Below, one piece after another: positions 8,461-18,198 of a stretch of 64,000 bases of DNA. This stretch comes from Streptomyces sp. MBT65 (lineage in GTDB: Bacteria > Actinomycetota > Actinomycetes > Streptomycetales > Streptomycetaceae): assembly GCF_016612545.1 (NCBI RefSeq), contig NZ_JAENRY010000001.1, positions 97,688 through 161,687 of the forward strand, given 5' to 3'. The position numbers were made by a program, and so were the translations under genes. The notes under the pieces were generated by a model. The model made no database searches and was not told the DNA's origin. It saw nothing but the letters and a program-made list of their open reading frames with translations. How positions within the stretch are numbered: the stretch's first letter is position 1; each line of letters starts with the position of its first letter.

Positions 8461-8475
8461 GAGAATGGCATTCTC
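8461..8475. promoter_or_regulatory. Palindromic operator GAGAAT-GGC-ATTCTC
   Basis: Second perfect copy of the 15-bp palindrome, between the divergent NTF2-like operon (start 8456) and the Liv transporter operon (start 8595). Its position four bases from the minus-strand ATG mirrors the copy at 1788. It would allow one regulator to control both divergent operons. Confidence 0.65.
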
Positions 8476-8536
8476 TCAGATGAGTGGCAGATTTCCACGG
8501 TGGGCGAGGCGACGTCAACAGTCTCTGTCTGAATGG

Positions 8537-8565
8537 TTGATTCTCCGTAGATGAGAAGCTAGTTT
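8537..8565 (+). promoter_or_regulatory. Promoter of the Liv transporter operon
   Basis: TTGATT at 8537-8542 and TAGTTT at 8560-8565 are separated by 17 bp and fit a housekeeping sigma-type promoter. The predicted start near 8572 leaves a short leader with GGGGAG before ATG 8595. The palindrome at 8461-8475 is about 60 bp upstream of the -35. Confidence 0.5.
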
Positions 8566-8594
8566 CCAGCGATGGAGAGGGGAGATCCGACGCG

Positions 8595-10709
8595 ATGGAC
8601 CAGTTCCTCACCTTCGGGATCGTCGGCCTGAGCACGGCCGCGATCTATGCCGTCATCGGCAGTGGGCTCGTGCTCACCTACACCACCACCGGCGTGTTCA
8701 ACTTCGCGCACGGCGCGGCCGGCACGCTGTCCGCGTTCATGTACTGGCAGTTGACCGTCGGCTGGGGCTGGCCCGTTCCGGTCGCCCTGGTCGTGGTGCT
8801 GCTCGTGCTCGCCCCGGCCTTCGGGCTGCTCGTCGAACGGTTCGTACTGCGCCCCGTCCAAGCCCTCGGCGAAGCCGAACGGCTCGTCATGACGGTCGCG
8901 TTGCTCAGCGGACTCATCGCGGCGGCGCGCTGGATCTGGGACCCGAACGTGGCGCGCCCCCTGCCGATGTTCTTCGCCGACCGCAAGCCCTTCCACCTCG
9001 GCCCGGCCGTCATCACCTGGCACCAGGCGATCACCATGGCAGTGGCCGTCGCCGTCGCGATCGGCCTGCGTATCCTGCTCTACCGCACCCGCGCCGGAGC
9101 AGAGATGCGCGCGGCTGTCGACGACCGGGCACTGGTCGGCCTCACCGGCGCCGACCCGGTCCGGGCGGGCCGGGTCTCGTGGATCCTGGGCACTCAACTG
9201 GCCGCGATCGGCGGCATCCTGATCGCCCCGACCGTCACACTCGACGCCGCCCAGCTCTCCCTGCTGATCGTGAGCGCGTACACCGCGGCCGTCTTCGGCA
9301 GGCTGCGCAGCCTGCCGCTCACCTTCCTCGGCGCGGTCGTCGTCGGCTGCATGGAGAGCTATCTGACCGGCTATCTGCCGCAGAACGAATACCTTCCCGG
9401 ACTACGGCTCGCCGCCCCCGCGCTCCTCCTCTTCCTCGCCCTGCTGGTGTTCCCGCACCGACGCCTGCGAGGCCGCGAACGACGGCTGGCCCGCGTGCCG
9501 GTACCAAGCGCGCGAGGCACGCTCGTCTTCGCCGCGGTGGTCGTCACCTTCGGCGCGGTACTGGCCTCCCTGCTCGGAGAAGCCGACCTCATCACCTACG
9601 GAGCGATCTTCTCGCTGGGCGTAGTGGCACTCTCGTACGTTCCCCTCGCCGGGTACGCCGGACAGGTCTCCCTGTGCCAGCTCAGCATGGCCGGCATCGG
9701 AGCCGTCGTCTGGGGACACCTCGGCGCCCACGGCGAACTATGGGCGCTCGGAGCCGCGATCCTCGTCTCGGCGGCGGCCGGAGCACTGGTCGCCCTGCCC
9801 GCACTGCGACTCTCCGGCGTGTATCTCGCCCTGGGCACAGCCGCGTTCGCCGTGATCCTCGACCGCTGGATCTTCACCATCCCGGCCTTCCACGTCTTCG
9901 GCCTGCGGATCGCCCTGTTCGACCAGGGCTCGGTCGACGTCTCCGGACCCCACCTCTTCGGCCTACGACTCGACAGCGGAAGGGAGTTGATGGTGTTCGC
10001 CGCCGTCTGTCTCGCCCTCGCCTCGATCGGTGTGGCCACCCTGCGCCGCAGCCGCTTCGGCCGGCGGCTGATCGCCCTGCGCGACAGCGAGGCCGCGTAC
10101 GCCACCCTCGGCGGCAACCTCCTGGTCGCCAAGGTCGCCGTGTTCGCCCTCGCCTCCGGCATCGCGGGACTCGGCGGAGCTCTGTACGGAATGCAGCAAC
10201 GCACCGTCACCGCCGACCAGTTCAGCCTCATCGCGGGACTGCCGATCTTCCTTGTCGCCGTGGTCGGCGGACTCGGCGCGGTCGGCAACGGACTCTTCGC
10301 CGGCACCGCCTTCGTCGGCCCGACGAACGCCCTGATCGCCGTCGCCCCCGGCACCGCGAACCTGGTCGCCCTGCTCCCCGGCCTCGCCGGCGTCGGACTC
10401 GGCCACAACCCCGACGGCATCGTCTCCCGCTTCCGCCGCCAGTGGGAGCCCCTCGCCCGCGACCGCATCGCGCTCCCCGCCCTCCTCTGCGTCCTCGCCC
10501 TGGCCTGGGCGCTGCGCTTCGGCGACGTGATCAACGACTGGGCCTACTACGGCGGTTCACTCCTTCTCGCCGTGGCGCTCCGCTCCTGGGCGGACGCACG
10601 GCAGGCCGTTCCGGCCGAGCCGGAGATCCCCGTCGAGTGGTGGGGCCTACGGCGCGAGTGGCGCCTCGAGGACGAGGAGGTGCTGGCCCGTGGCATCGCT
10701 GCAGGTTAG
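8595..10709 (+). CDS. Fused LivH-LivM branched-chain-type ABC permease
   Basis: A 704-aa membrane protein in which the two permease subunits of a HAAT/Liv-type importer are fused. Residues about 1-290 are LivH-like (NFAHGAAGTLSAFMYW; AAVDDRALVGLTGADPVR). About 300-610 are LivM-like (AGYAGQVSLCQLSMAGIGAVVWGHL; ALRDSEAAYATLGGNL; GGLGAVGNGLFAG). A further roughly 95-residue tail has two hydrophobic segments. It starts at ATG 8595 after GGGGAG and is followed by its two ATPases. No periplasmic-type binding protein gene is nearby. In this island it probably imports an organic acid growth substrate rather than an amino acid. Confidence 0.9.
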   Translation: MDQFLTFGIVGLSTAAIYAVIGSGLVLTYTTTGVFNFAHGAAGTLSAFMYWQLTVGWGWPVPVALVVVLLVLAPAFGLLVERFVLRPVQALGEAERLVMTVALLSGLIAAARWIWDPNVARPLPMFFADRKPFHLGPAVITWHQAITMAVAVAVAIGLRILLYRTRAGAEMRAAVDDRALVGLTGADPVRAGRVSWILGTQLAAIGGILIAPTVTLDAAQLSLLIVSAYTAAVFGRLRSLPLTFLGAVVVGCMESYLTGYLPQNEYLPGLRLAAPALLLFLALLVFPHRRLRGRERRLARVPVPSARGTLVFAAVVVTFGAVLASLLGEADLITYGAIFSLGVVALSYVPLAGYAGQVSLCQLSMAGIGAVVWGHLGAHGELWALGAAILVSAAAGALVALPALRLSGVYLALGTAAFAVILDRWIFTIPAFHVFGLRIALFDQGSVDVSGPHLFGLRLDSGRELMVFAAVCLALASIGVATLRRSRFGRRLIALRDSEAAYATLGGNLLVAKVAVFALASGIAGLGGALYGMQQRTVTADQFSLIAGLPIFLVAVVGGLGAVGNGLFAGTAFVGPTNALIAVAPGTANLVALLPGLAGVGLGHNPDGIVSRFRRQWEPLARDRIALPALLCVLALAWALRFGDVINDWAYYGGSLLLAVALRSWADARQAVPAEPEIPVEWWGLRREWRLEDEEVLARGIAAG

Positions 10710-11396
10710 TGGAGTGACCGTCTCCTTCGGCGGAAACCGCGCTCTCGACGGGGTCGGCCTGACCGCCGAGGCGGGCCGGGTAACCGGACTCATCGGACCC
10801 AACGGGGCAGGAAAAAGTACCCTGTTCGACGTCGCGTCCGGACTGCGCAGACCGTCCTCCGGGCAGGTCCGGCTGGACGGCCGGGACGTCACCCGGGCCC
10901 GCCCCTCCGCACGCGCCCGGCACGGACTCGCCCGCACCTTCCAGCGCCTGGAACTGTTCGGTCGGCTGAGCGTGCGCGACAACCTCCTCGTCGCCGCCGA
11001 ACTCGGACCCGAACGCCGCCGGGCCGACCAGGTCGTCACCGAGATCCTGCACCGCCTCGACCTCACCGGCCTCGCCGACACCTCACCGGACGCCCTGCCC
11101 ACCGGAGTCGGCCGCCTCGTCGAGGTGGGACGGGCCCTCGCGATACGCCCGAAGGTGCTTCTCCTCGACGAACCCGCCGCCGGACAGGACGCGGAGGAGA
11201 CCGAGCGCTTCGCGGAACTCCTGCGCGCCCTCACCGGCGACGGCACCGCCGTCGTCCTCGTCGAGCACGACATGAGCCTCGTGATGGCCGTCTGCGACGA
11301 GGTGTACGTCCTCGACCTCGGCAAGATCATCGCCGTCGGCCCGCCCGAGGTGATCCGCAGCGACGAAACGGTACTCGCCGCCTACCTGGGGGACGC

Positions 11397-11400
<4 letters not shown>
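10690..11400 (+). CDS. LivG-like ABC transporter ATPase
   Basis: A 236-aa ATPase. Walker A is GPNGAGKST, Walker B VLLLDEP and the switch His is in VLVEHD. The signature loop LPTGVGRLVEVGRAL is of the relaxed LivG type. GTG 10690 lies inside the permease 3' end (20-bp overlap), with GAGGAGG about ten bases upstream. It pairs with the following LivF-like ATPase to energise the fused permease at 8595. Confidence 0.9.
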
Positions 11401-12100
<700 letters not shown>

Positions 12101-12104
<4 letters not shown>

Positions 12105-12484
12105 CGTCCACCGAGACGCGAGCGGACCGCTTCGTCCGCGAACTCACCGTCCTGAAAATCCCGGACCCCGCCGCCGGCAAGGCCGCTCTCTGGCTGCGCG
12201 CGGGCGCCGCCCTGATGACGATCGGCGTCGTCCTCGGCGTGAGTGCCTACTTCATCTCGCACAACACCAGCGACCCACTGGTGCAGAACGACGCTCTCAC
12301 CCTGGGCCTGGCCGCGGTCGCCGGGAGTGTCGTCGGTTCCGCGCTCTTCCTGCGGTACTCGCTCACCGGCTTCCTGCGGTACTGGATGGCGCGTCAGTCC
12401 TACGACGTGGAACTCCTCGCCGACCGCCTGCTCGAAAGGGAACTCCGCCATGACCCCACCGGCACCGACGCCGCGCCCCGGTGA
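12101..12484 (+). CDS. Two-helix membrane protein of unknown function
   Basis: 127 aa with two hydrophobic segments (ALMTIGVVLGVSAYFI and LTLGLAAVAGSVVGSALFLRY) between charged ends. It overlaps the LivF stop by four bases (ATGA), so it is co-translated with the transporter. I do not recognise the family. Its position suggests an accessory subunit or a membrane anchor for the transporter. Confidence 0.75.
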
Positions 12485-12767
12485 CCAACTCGCCAGCACC
12501 GTCTGCGGCACCCGCGTGGTCGTCATCCGCGCACCCGCCGACGTACGGCCCCAACTCGCCTGCGGCGGCAGCCCGTTGGTCCCCGCGGCCGAAGCGCCTC
12601 CGGCGAAGCCCGGACCGGCCGGCACCACCACCCTCATCGGCAAGCGGTACGTCGACGCCACCGGGACGCTCGAACTGCTCTGCACCGCCTCCGGCGCGGG
12701 CGAACTGACCTGTGACGGCGCTCCCATGACCCTGAAGGCGGCCAAGCCGCTGCCCGCCTCCGACTGA
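12450..12767 (+). CDS. Small conserved-looking protein of unknown function
   Basis: A 105-aa soluble protein, Pro-rich at the N-terminus, with three Cys (STVCGTRVVVIRAP, LACGG, LLCTASG) and an LIGKRYVDATGTLELLC strand-turn pattern. ATG 12450 follows AAAGGGA by eight bases and lies 35 bp inside the preceding gene; the out-of-phase upstream frame is not real. It sits between transporter and amidohydrolase genes. No function is claimed; the Cys spacing does not form an obvious CxxC metal site. Confidence 0.65.
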   Translation: MTPPAPTPRPGDQLASTVCGTRVVVIRAPADVRPQLACGGSPLVPAAEAPPAKPGPAGTTTLIGKRYVDATGTLELLCTASGAGELTCDGAPMTLKAAKPLPASD

Positions 12768-12793
12768 CCGACCCACCCCCGTAAGGAGCCGTC

Positions 12794-14089
12794 ATGGACC
12801 GCGACGACCTCATCCTCATCAGCGTCGACGACCACATCATCGAACCCCCCGACATGTTCGTGAACCACCTCCCGGAGCGCTACAAGAAAGAAGCGCCCCA
12901 ACTGGTCCACCGGGACGACGGAACCGACGTGTGGCAGTTCGGCGGCGCGACCATCACCAACTCCGCGCTCAACGCGGTGGCCGGCCGGCCCAAGGAGGAG
13001 TACGGCGTCGAACCCCAGGGTCTCGACGAGATCCGCCCCGGCTGCTACGACGTGCACGAGCGCATCAAGGACATGAACGCGGGCGGCATCCTCGCCCAGA
13101 TGAACTTCCCGTCCTTCCCCGGCTTCTCGGCCCGGCTCTTCGCCACCGAGGACACGGACTTCTCCCTCGCGCTCGTCCGGGCCTACAACGACTGGCACAT
13201 CGACGAGTGGTGCGCCGCCTACCCGGGCCGCTTCATCCCGATGGCGCTGCCCGCCATCTGGGACGCGGAGCTGTGCGCGGCGGAGGTGCGCCGGGTCGCC
13301 GAGAAGGGCGTTCACTCGCTCACCTTCACCGAGAACCCCGCCGTCCTCGGCTACCCGAGCTTCCACGACCCGTACTGGAACCCGCTGTGGCGCGCGCTGT
13401 CCGACACGGACACCGTCATGTCGGTGCACATCGGCTCCTCCGGCAGGCTCGCCGTCCCGGCCGCCGACTCGCCGCCCGACGTGATGATCACGCTCCAGCC
13501 GATGAACATCGTCTCCGCCGCAGCGGACCTGCTCTGGTCGCCCCCGATCAAGCAGTTCCCCCATCTGAAAATCGCCCTCTCTGAAGGCGGAACGGGGTGG
13601 ATCCCGTACTTCCTGGAGCGCCTCGACCGCACCTTCGAGATGCACTCCACCTGGACCCTCCAGGACTTCGGCGGCAAGCTCCCCTCCGAGGTCTTCCGCG
13701 AGCACTTCCTGACCTGCTTCATCACCGACAAGCTGGGTGTACGGCTGCGCCACGACATCGGCATCGACAACATCTGCTGGGAGGGCGACTACCCGCACAG
13801 CGACTCGCTGTGGCCCGACGCCCCCGAGCAACTGCACGACGTGCTGACGAGCTGCGACGTCCCCGACGACGACGCCCGGAAGATCACCTTCGAGAACGCG
13901 ATGCGCTGGTACTCCTTCGACCCCTTCGCGCACATTCCGCGAGAACAGGCCACCGTGGGCGCACTGCGCAAGGCGGCCGAGGGCCACGACGTCTCCACCC
14001 GCTCCCGCAGTCACCAACTCATCGAGCCCGCCGAGAAGTTGGAGGCGTTCCGCTCCAAGGCACGGGCGGCCGTGGCGGCGGCCCGATGA
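12794..14089 (+). CDS. Amidohydrolase, family 2 (ACMSD-like)
   Basis: A 431-aa TIM-barrel metalloenzyme of the amidohydrolase-2 group, which includes aminocarboxymuconate-semialdehyde decarboxylase and various hydrolases and decarboxylases. The N-terminal metal motif is the variant VDDHIIEP (Asp12, His14, Glu17) instead of HxH. Further ligand candidates are HIGSSG, the conserved SEGGTGW, and Asp332 in WEGDYPHSD. A strong TAAGGAG precedes ATG 12794. The crotonase gene overlaps its stop (ATGA), so it belongs to the same pathway, probably hydrolysing or decarboxylating a ring-derived intermediate. Confidence 0.85.
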   Translation: MDRDDLILISVDDHIIEPPDMFVNHLPERYKKEAPQLVHRDDGTDVWQFGGATITNSALNAVAGRPKEEYGVEPQGLDEIRPGCYDVHERIKDMNAGGILAQMNFPSFPGFSARLFATEDTDFSLALVRAYNDWHIDEWCAAYPGRFIPMALPAIWDAELCAAEVRRVAEKGVHSLTFTENPAVLGYPSFHDPYWNPLWRALSDTDTVMSVHIGSSGRLAVPAADSPPDVMITLQPMNIVSAAADLLWSPPIKQFPHLKIALSEGGTGWIPYFLERLDRTFEMHSTWTLQDFGGKLPSEVFREHFLTCFITDKLGVRLRHDIGIDNICWEGDYPHSDSLWPDAPEQLHDVLTSCDVPDDDARKITFENAMRWYSFDPFAHIPREQATVGALRKAAEGHDVSTRSRSHQLIEPAEKLEAFRSKARAAVAAAR

Positions 14090-14814
14090 GCGACCTGGTC
14101 CTGACGGAACGGGTCGGTGCCGTCCTGGTGGCGACCCTGAACCGTCCCGAGGTCCGCAACGCCATGAGCCCGGAGCTGATCGACGAACTCTCCGTCGTGC
14201 TGCGGGAAGCGGACACCGACCCGGCGGTCCGGGCGATCGTCCTCACCGGCGCCGGAACGGTCTTCTGCTCCGGCATGGACCTCAAGGCGTTCGCGAAGGG
14301 CGGCGGCCGGTTCGACGGCCTGGTGTGGTTCTTCCGCGAGGGCATCGCCACCCCGGTGATCGCCGCCCTCAACGGCTCGGCACTCGCCGGCGGCTTCGAA
14401 CTCGCCCTGGCCTGCGACCTGGTCGTCGCCGCCGAGGACGCCAAGCTGGGGATCGCCGAGGTGAGACGGGGCCTGTTCGCCGCAGGAGGCGGTACGACCC
14501 TCGCCGACCGGGTACCGCTGGCCGTCGCCCTGGAGATGGGCCTGACCGGCGACCTCGTCACCGCGACGGACGCCAAGCAGTTCGGCCTGGTGAACCGAGC
14601 CGTACCGGCGGAGAAGGTGCTGGAGGAGGCGCTGACCCTGGCCGGACGCATCGCCGAGAACGGCCCTCTCGGCGTCGCGATGACCAAGAAGCTGATGCGG
14701 GAACGCCGTTGGGCCGAACCGGCAGAGGTCGAGTCGGTGTTCAGGAGCGCCGACGCGGCGGAGGGCGCACGCGCCTTCGCCGAACGCCGAAGCCCGGTGT
14801 GGACCGGGAAGTGA
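14086..14814 (+). CDS. Enoyl-CoA hydratase/isomerase (crotonase fold)
   Basis: A 242-aa crotonase. The oxyanion-hole motifs are FCSGMDLKAF and ALAGGFELALACD. Both hydratase glutamates appear to be kept (GGFELAL and GIAEVRRG). It should add water across a 2-enoyl-CoA. ATG 14086 overlaps the amidohydrolase stop by four bases. Last gene of the operon starting at 8595; a strong hairpin terminator follows at once. Confidence 0.88.
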   Translation: MSDLVLTERVGAVLVATLNRPEVRNAMSPELIDELSVVLREADTDPAVRAIVLTGAGTVFCSGMDLKAFAKGGGRFDGLVWFFREGIATPVIAALNGSALAGGFELALACDLVVAAEDAKLGIAEVRRGLFAAGGGTTLADRVPLAVALEMGLTGDLVTATDAKQFGLVNRAVPAEKVLEEALTLAGRIAENGPLGVAMTKKLMRERRWAEPAEVESVFRSADAAEGARAFAERRSPVWTGK

Positions 14815-14821
14815 CCGAACC

Positions 14822-14865
14822 CCGGTGTCCCCGACGACCGTCTCTGTGGCTGTCGGGGACACCGG
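14822..14865. terminator. Bidirectional hairpin terminator
   Basis: A perfect 14-bp stem, CCGGTGTCCCCGAC at 14822-14835 with its complement at 14852-14865, loop 16 nt. It lies between convergent genes ending at 14814 (+) and 14874 (-), so it can serve both. Confidence 0.85.
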
Positions 14866-14873
14866 AGGGAAGC

Positions 14874-15848
14874 TCAGGAGCGGACCGCTTCCTGCGAGTC
14901 GGCAGTCACGTCGTCCATGTCGGTGATCTCGTCGACGAGCCCCCAGTGCAACGCCTCCCCGGCGCTCAACTCCACCCCGGACAGGGCGAGATACGCCGTC
15001 CGCTCCCGCCCGACCCGGACCGGGATGCTGGCCGTACCGCCCGCGCCCGGAATGAGTCCCATCCCGATCTCCGGCAACCGGATCACCGTGTCCGGCGCGG
15101 CGACCACCCGCCCCGCGAAAGCCGCGAGCTCGATCCCCGCGCCGACGCACGCACCGTGCAGATGGGCGGTCACCCGGGGAGCACAACGGTGCAGGAGCGC
15201 GCCCGGACTGCGATGAACCCGCACCAGGTGGGCCTGCGCCGGATCACGCGACGTACCGAACTCGGCGAGGTCGCCGCCGCTGCAGAAGGCGGGACCGTTG
15301 CCGTGTAGATCGACTCGGCTGATCGACGGGTCGGCCACGGCCACCTGAAGTGCCTCGCACAGCGCGTCCCGCGTCGCCGCGTCGAACGCGTTGCGCACCC
15401 AGGGCCGGTCCAGGGCGATGGACAACCGGTCACCGTCACGATCGAGCCGTACGGGAGTCTCGGCGGGGCGGGGAGTGCGCCGGGGCGCGGCGGCCAGCCA
15501 GGACCGGAAGGCGGTTCCCCCTTGAAGCGTCGAGTAAGCGAGGGATTCGAGAATCAGCCTGTCGGGGATCGAGAGGCCACCGCCCATCCGCAGCACCTGG
15601 ACCAGCGCGACGGAAGCGGCGGGTCGGCTCTCGACGATCCGACCCAACTCCCGGGCCGTGGCCTGCGGATCAGCACACCCCACCCAGGGCCGGGGCGGAT
15701 CGGGAACAGCGGTGAGCAGGATGTCGCACACCTCGACCGGGTCCCCGGGTTCCGCCGCCACACCGACCACAACACGGTCGCGATCGCAGGCGTCCGTCTC
15801 ATGCGCGAGGGTGCGGTCCAGGTCGACGGTCACGAAGGGCGACTCCAC
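14874..15848 (-). CDS. Enoyl-CoA hydratase/isomerase with N-terminal extension
   Basis: A 324-aa protein whose C-terminal ~215 residues are a crotonase domain: CSGGDLAEFG, GACVGAGIELAAFAG, LPEIGMGLIPGAGG, with both candidate Glu residues. The N-terminal ~100 residues are not a second crotonase domain; they contain GVAAEPGDPVEVCDILLTAV and resemble nothing I can name. GTG 15848 is preceded by GGAGGGAG at six bases, preferred over the ATG at 15893. Transcribed alone and divergently from the CaiB-like gene at 15919, with only 70 bp between. Confidence 0.82.
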   Translation of the reverse strand: MESPFVTVDLDRTLAHETDACDRDRVVVGVAAEPGDPVEVCDILLTAVPDPPRPWVGCADPQATARELGRIVESRPAASVALVQVLRMGGGLSIPDRLILESLAYSTLQGGTAFRSWLAAAPRRTPRPAETPVRLDRDGDRLSIALDRPWVRNAFDAATRDALCEALQVAVADPSISRVDLHGNGPAFCSGGDLAEFGTSRDPAQAHLVRVHRSPGALLHRCAPRVTAHLHGACVGAGIELAAFAGRVVAAPDTVIRLPEIGMGLIPGAGGTASIPVRVGRERTAYLALSGVELSAGEALHWGLVDEITDMDDVTADSQEAVRS

Positions 15849-15918
15849 AGTGATCTCCCTCCAGGTGTCGACCGGAGTGTAATTTGAGATCACCTGGGGA
15901 GAGAAGGGGGTTCAGCTC

Positions 15919-16953
15919 ATGGAGAACCACGCTCTCCGCGCCTGGATGGACTCCGTCGAGCCGTTCCTGGCCCCCCTTGCCGACATCGCCCGCTCATTCA
16001 CGGACCTGACGGGTGTGCCGGTCGACCTGCCGACCGCCTTGTTCCTACGCGCGCAACTGGCCGGCCTGGAACGCCCGGGCAGGACATCGGCCAACGGCTC
16101 CTGCCACCTCCTGCGAACCGCAGACGGCTGGGCCGCCGTGAACCTGGCCCGTCCCGACGACCTGGCCGCCGTACCCGCGCTGCTGGCCCTTCTCGGCTCG
16201 CCGGACGAGGCCGGAGGCCTGCGCACGGCGCTGCCGCGGGTCACAGCGGCCGAAGCCGCCGAGTCCGCGCAGTTGCTCGGCATCGCGGCCGCGGCAGCGG
16301 GATCGGCCCAGGGAGTACGGCCTGCGGTCCGCGTCGAGCGGTGGGGTGAACGGAGCGGTCCCCGCGCGATGGCGGACCTACGGATCGTCGACTTCTCCGC
16401 GCTCTGGGCGGGACCGCTGTGCGCGCGGCTGCTCGGGTTGGCGGGCGCGCGGGTGCTGAAGGTGGAGAGCGCGACACGACCCGACGGAGCGCGCGTGGGG
16501 ACGCCCACCTTCTACCGCTGGCTGCACGACGGGCACGCGAACAGGGTCGTGGATTTCGCCCCCGGCGCGTTGGACGAGATCGTCGCGGAGGCCGATGTCG
16601 TCATCGAGGCGTCACGGCCCCGCGCACTGCGTCGGCTCGGTCTCCGCGCCGAGGAGTTCCTCGCCGCCCGCCCCGGCCGGGTGTGGGTAGGCATCACCGG
16701 ATACGGACGCGAGAACGACCGTATCGCTTTCGGAGACGACGCTGCCGTGGCCGGCGGCCTGACGGGCGTCGACCCGAACGGTGACCCCGTCTTCCTCGGA
16801 GACGCGCTCGCCGATCCCGTCACCGGCGTGTTCGCCGCCCACGCCGCGGCCCGTTCCCTCGCCGCCGGAGGCGGAGAACTGCTCTGCGTTTCCATGGCGG
16901 CGTGCGCCGCGACGCTCGCGGACTCACGAACCACGGTCTCCCCGCCGTGCTGA
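15919..16953 (+). CDS. CaiB/BaiF CoA-transferase-like protein, unusual domain order
   Basis: 344 aa. The class-III CoA-transferase N-terminal signature (DLRIVDFSALWAGPLCARLL, GARVLKVES) begins only near residue 153. The preceding segment has HLLRTADGWAAVNLARPDD, which resembles the RTxDGxxAV strand that normally lies after the Rossmann part. The order is thus opposite to normal. A candidate catalytic Asp lies in AFGDDAAVAGGLTG. It may transfer CoA between acids or be a degenerate relative. GAAGGGGG precedes ATG 15919. The next gene starts inside its 3' end. Confidence 0.7.
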   Translation: MENHALRAWMDSVEPFLAPLADIARSFTDLTGVPVDLPTALFLRAQLAGLERPGRTSANGSCHLLRTADGWAAVNLARPDDLAAVPALLALLGSPDEAGGLRTALPRVTAAEAAESAQLLGIAAAAAGSAQGVRPAVRVERWGERSGPRAMADLRIVDFSALWAGPLCARLLGLAGARVLKVESATRPDGARVGTPTFYRWLHDGHANRVVDFAPGALDEIVAEADVVIEASRPRALRRLGLRAEEFLAARPGRVWVGITGYGRENDRIAFGDDAAVAGGLTGVDPNGDPVFLGDALADPVTGVFAAHAAARSLAAGGGELLCVSMAACAATLADSRTTVSPPC

Positions 16954-18197
16954 TCAGGAACGTGGAGGTCGAGGGCCACGCGACGGCGGTGGACGTACGG
17001 ATCGACGGCGGCCGGATCGCCGAGATCGGGCCCGGACTGACGGGTCCGGGTGACGTGGACGGTCGGGGCGGTGCGCTGCTGCCGGGCCTGCACGATCACC
17101 ACGTACACCTCGCGGCGCTGGCCGCCGAAGTCGCCTCCGTGCGGGTCGGGCCGACGGAGGTCCGTGATCGTACGGCGTTCGCGGCGGCCCTGGCGAGTGG
17201 GCCGCCGGGGGAGTGGGTGCGGGCGGTCGGCTACCACGAGAGCGTCGCAGGGGAGTTGGACCGCTGGACGCTGGACGCCCTCGCGCCGGATCGGCCTGTG
17301 CGGGTGCAGCATCGGACCGGTGCGCTATGGGTGTGGAACAGTGCCGCGCTGCGGGCGGCCGGGCTGGACGGCGATGGGCGGTTCTGGCGCGAGGACGAGC
17401 GGCTGCGCGGGTTCGTGCCGCCAACGCGGTTGGATCTGGAGGGAATTGGACGGCGGGCAGCGGCGCTCGGCGTCACGGGGTTCACCAACGCCGATCCGCA
17501 CCCCGCGAACGGGCTCACCCAGATGCTGTCGGTCCTGCCGCAACGGCTCCTGGTGATGGGCGTCGACGAGCCCGTGAAGCTGATGCTCGACGATCCGACT
17601 CTCCCCACTCCCGCCCAACTCTCGCGCACCATAAGGGAGATCAGGCCCCGGCCGGTCGCCGTGCACTGCGTGACGCGGGTGCAGTTGCTGGTGACGCTGC
17701 TCGCCCTGGACGAGGTGGGGCCGGCCGACGGCGACCGGATCGAGCACGGTTCGGTGATCCCGGCCGAGACGATCCCGTGGCTACGACGCCTCGGGGTGAC
17801 GGTCGTGACCCAGCCCCACTTCCCGGTCGAGCGGGGCGACGCGTACGCCACCGACGTGGACGCCGACGACCTGCCGCACCTCTACCGCTGCCGGAGCCTG
17901 ACCGAGGCGGGCGTTCCGCTCGCCGCCGGCACCGACGCGCCGTACGGCACCTCGGACCCCTGGGCGGTCATGCGAGCGGCCACCGAGCGGGACGAGGGCG
18001 AACGACTCGAACCCGCCGCGGCGCTACGGCTGTTCACCGGCGAGCCCCAACACCCTGCCCGGACCCGGCGGTTGAAGGTCGGCGCGGTCACCGACCTCTG
18101 TCTGCTCCACGTACCGCTGCATGAGGCACTCCGCGACCTGTCCGGGCAACTGGTCCGTGCCGCCTACGTGTCAGGCCGTCGGATCACGCTGCCCTGA
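16947..18197 (+). CDS. Amidohydrolase (YtcJ-like / amidohydrolase-3 type)
   Basis: About 416 aa. It has an N-terminal beta-sandwich strand (VLIRNVEVEGHATAVDVRIDGGRIAEIGPGL), the metal motif LHDHHVHL (His52 and His54), EHGSVIP, and GTDAPYGTSDPWAV near the C-terminus with the metal Asp. It should hydrolyse a C-N or C-O bond of a cyclic or acylated substrate. GTG 16947 overlaps the stop of the CaiB-like gene; a GTG at 16902 gives a 15-residue extension with no homology. Its stop lies 1 bp from the convergent SDR stop. Confidence 0.8.
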   Translation: MLIRNVEVEGHATAVDVRIDGGRIAEIGPGLTGPGDVDGRGGALLPGLHDHHVHLAALAAEVASVRVGPTEVRDRTAFAAALASGPPGEWVRAVGYHESVAGELDRWTLDALAPDRPVRVQHRTGALWVWNSAALRAAGLDGDGRFWREDERLRGFVPPTRLDLEGIGRRAAALGVTGFTNADPHPANGLTQMLSVLPQRLLVMGVDEPVKLMLDDPTLPTPAQLSRTIREIRPRPVAVHCVTRVQLLVTLLALDEVGPADGDRIEHGSVIPAETIPWLRRLGVTVVTQPHFPVERGDAYATDVDADDLPHLYRCRSLTEAGVPLAAGTDAPYGTSDPWAVMRAATERDEGERLEPAAALRLFTGEPQHPARTRRLKVGAVTDLCLLHVPLHEALRDLSGQLVRAAYVSGRRITLP

Positions 18198-18198
18198 C

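Noticed and set aside
8531..8545. GAATGGTTGATTCTC as a fourth palindrome copy
   Set aside because: The half-sites are five bases apart and the left arm lacks the full GAGAAT; it overlaps the -35 and may be chance.
9596..10534. Long minus-strand open frame opposite the Liv permease
   Set aside because: It mirrors the high-GC third-position bias of the real gene, has low-complexity Arg/Ala/Pro content and no domain.
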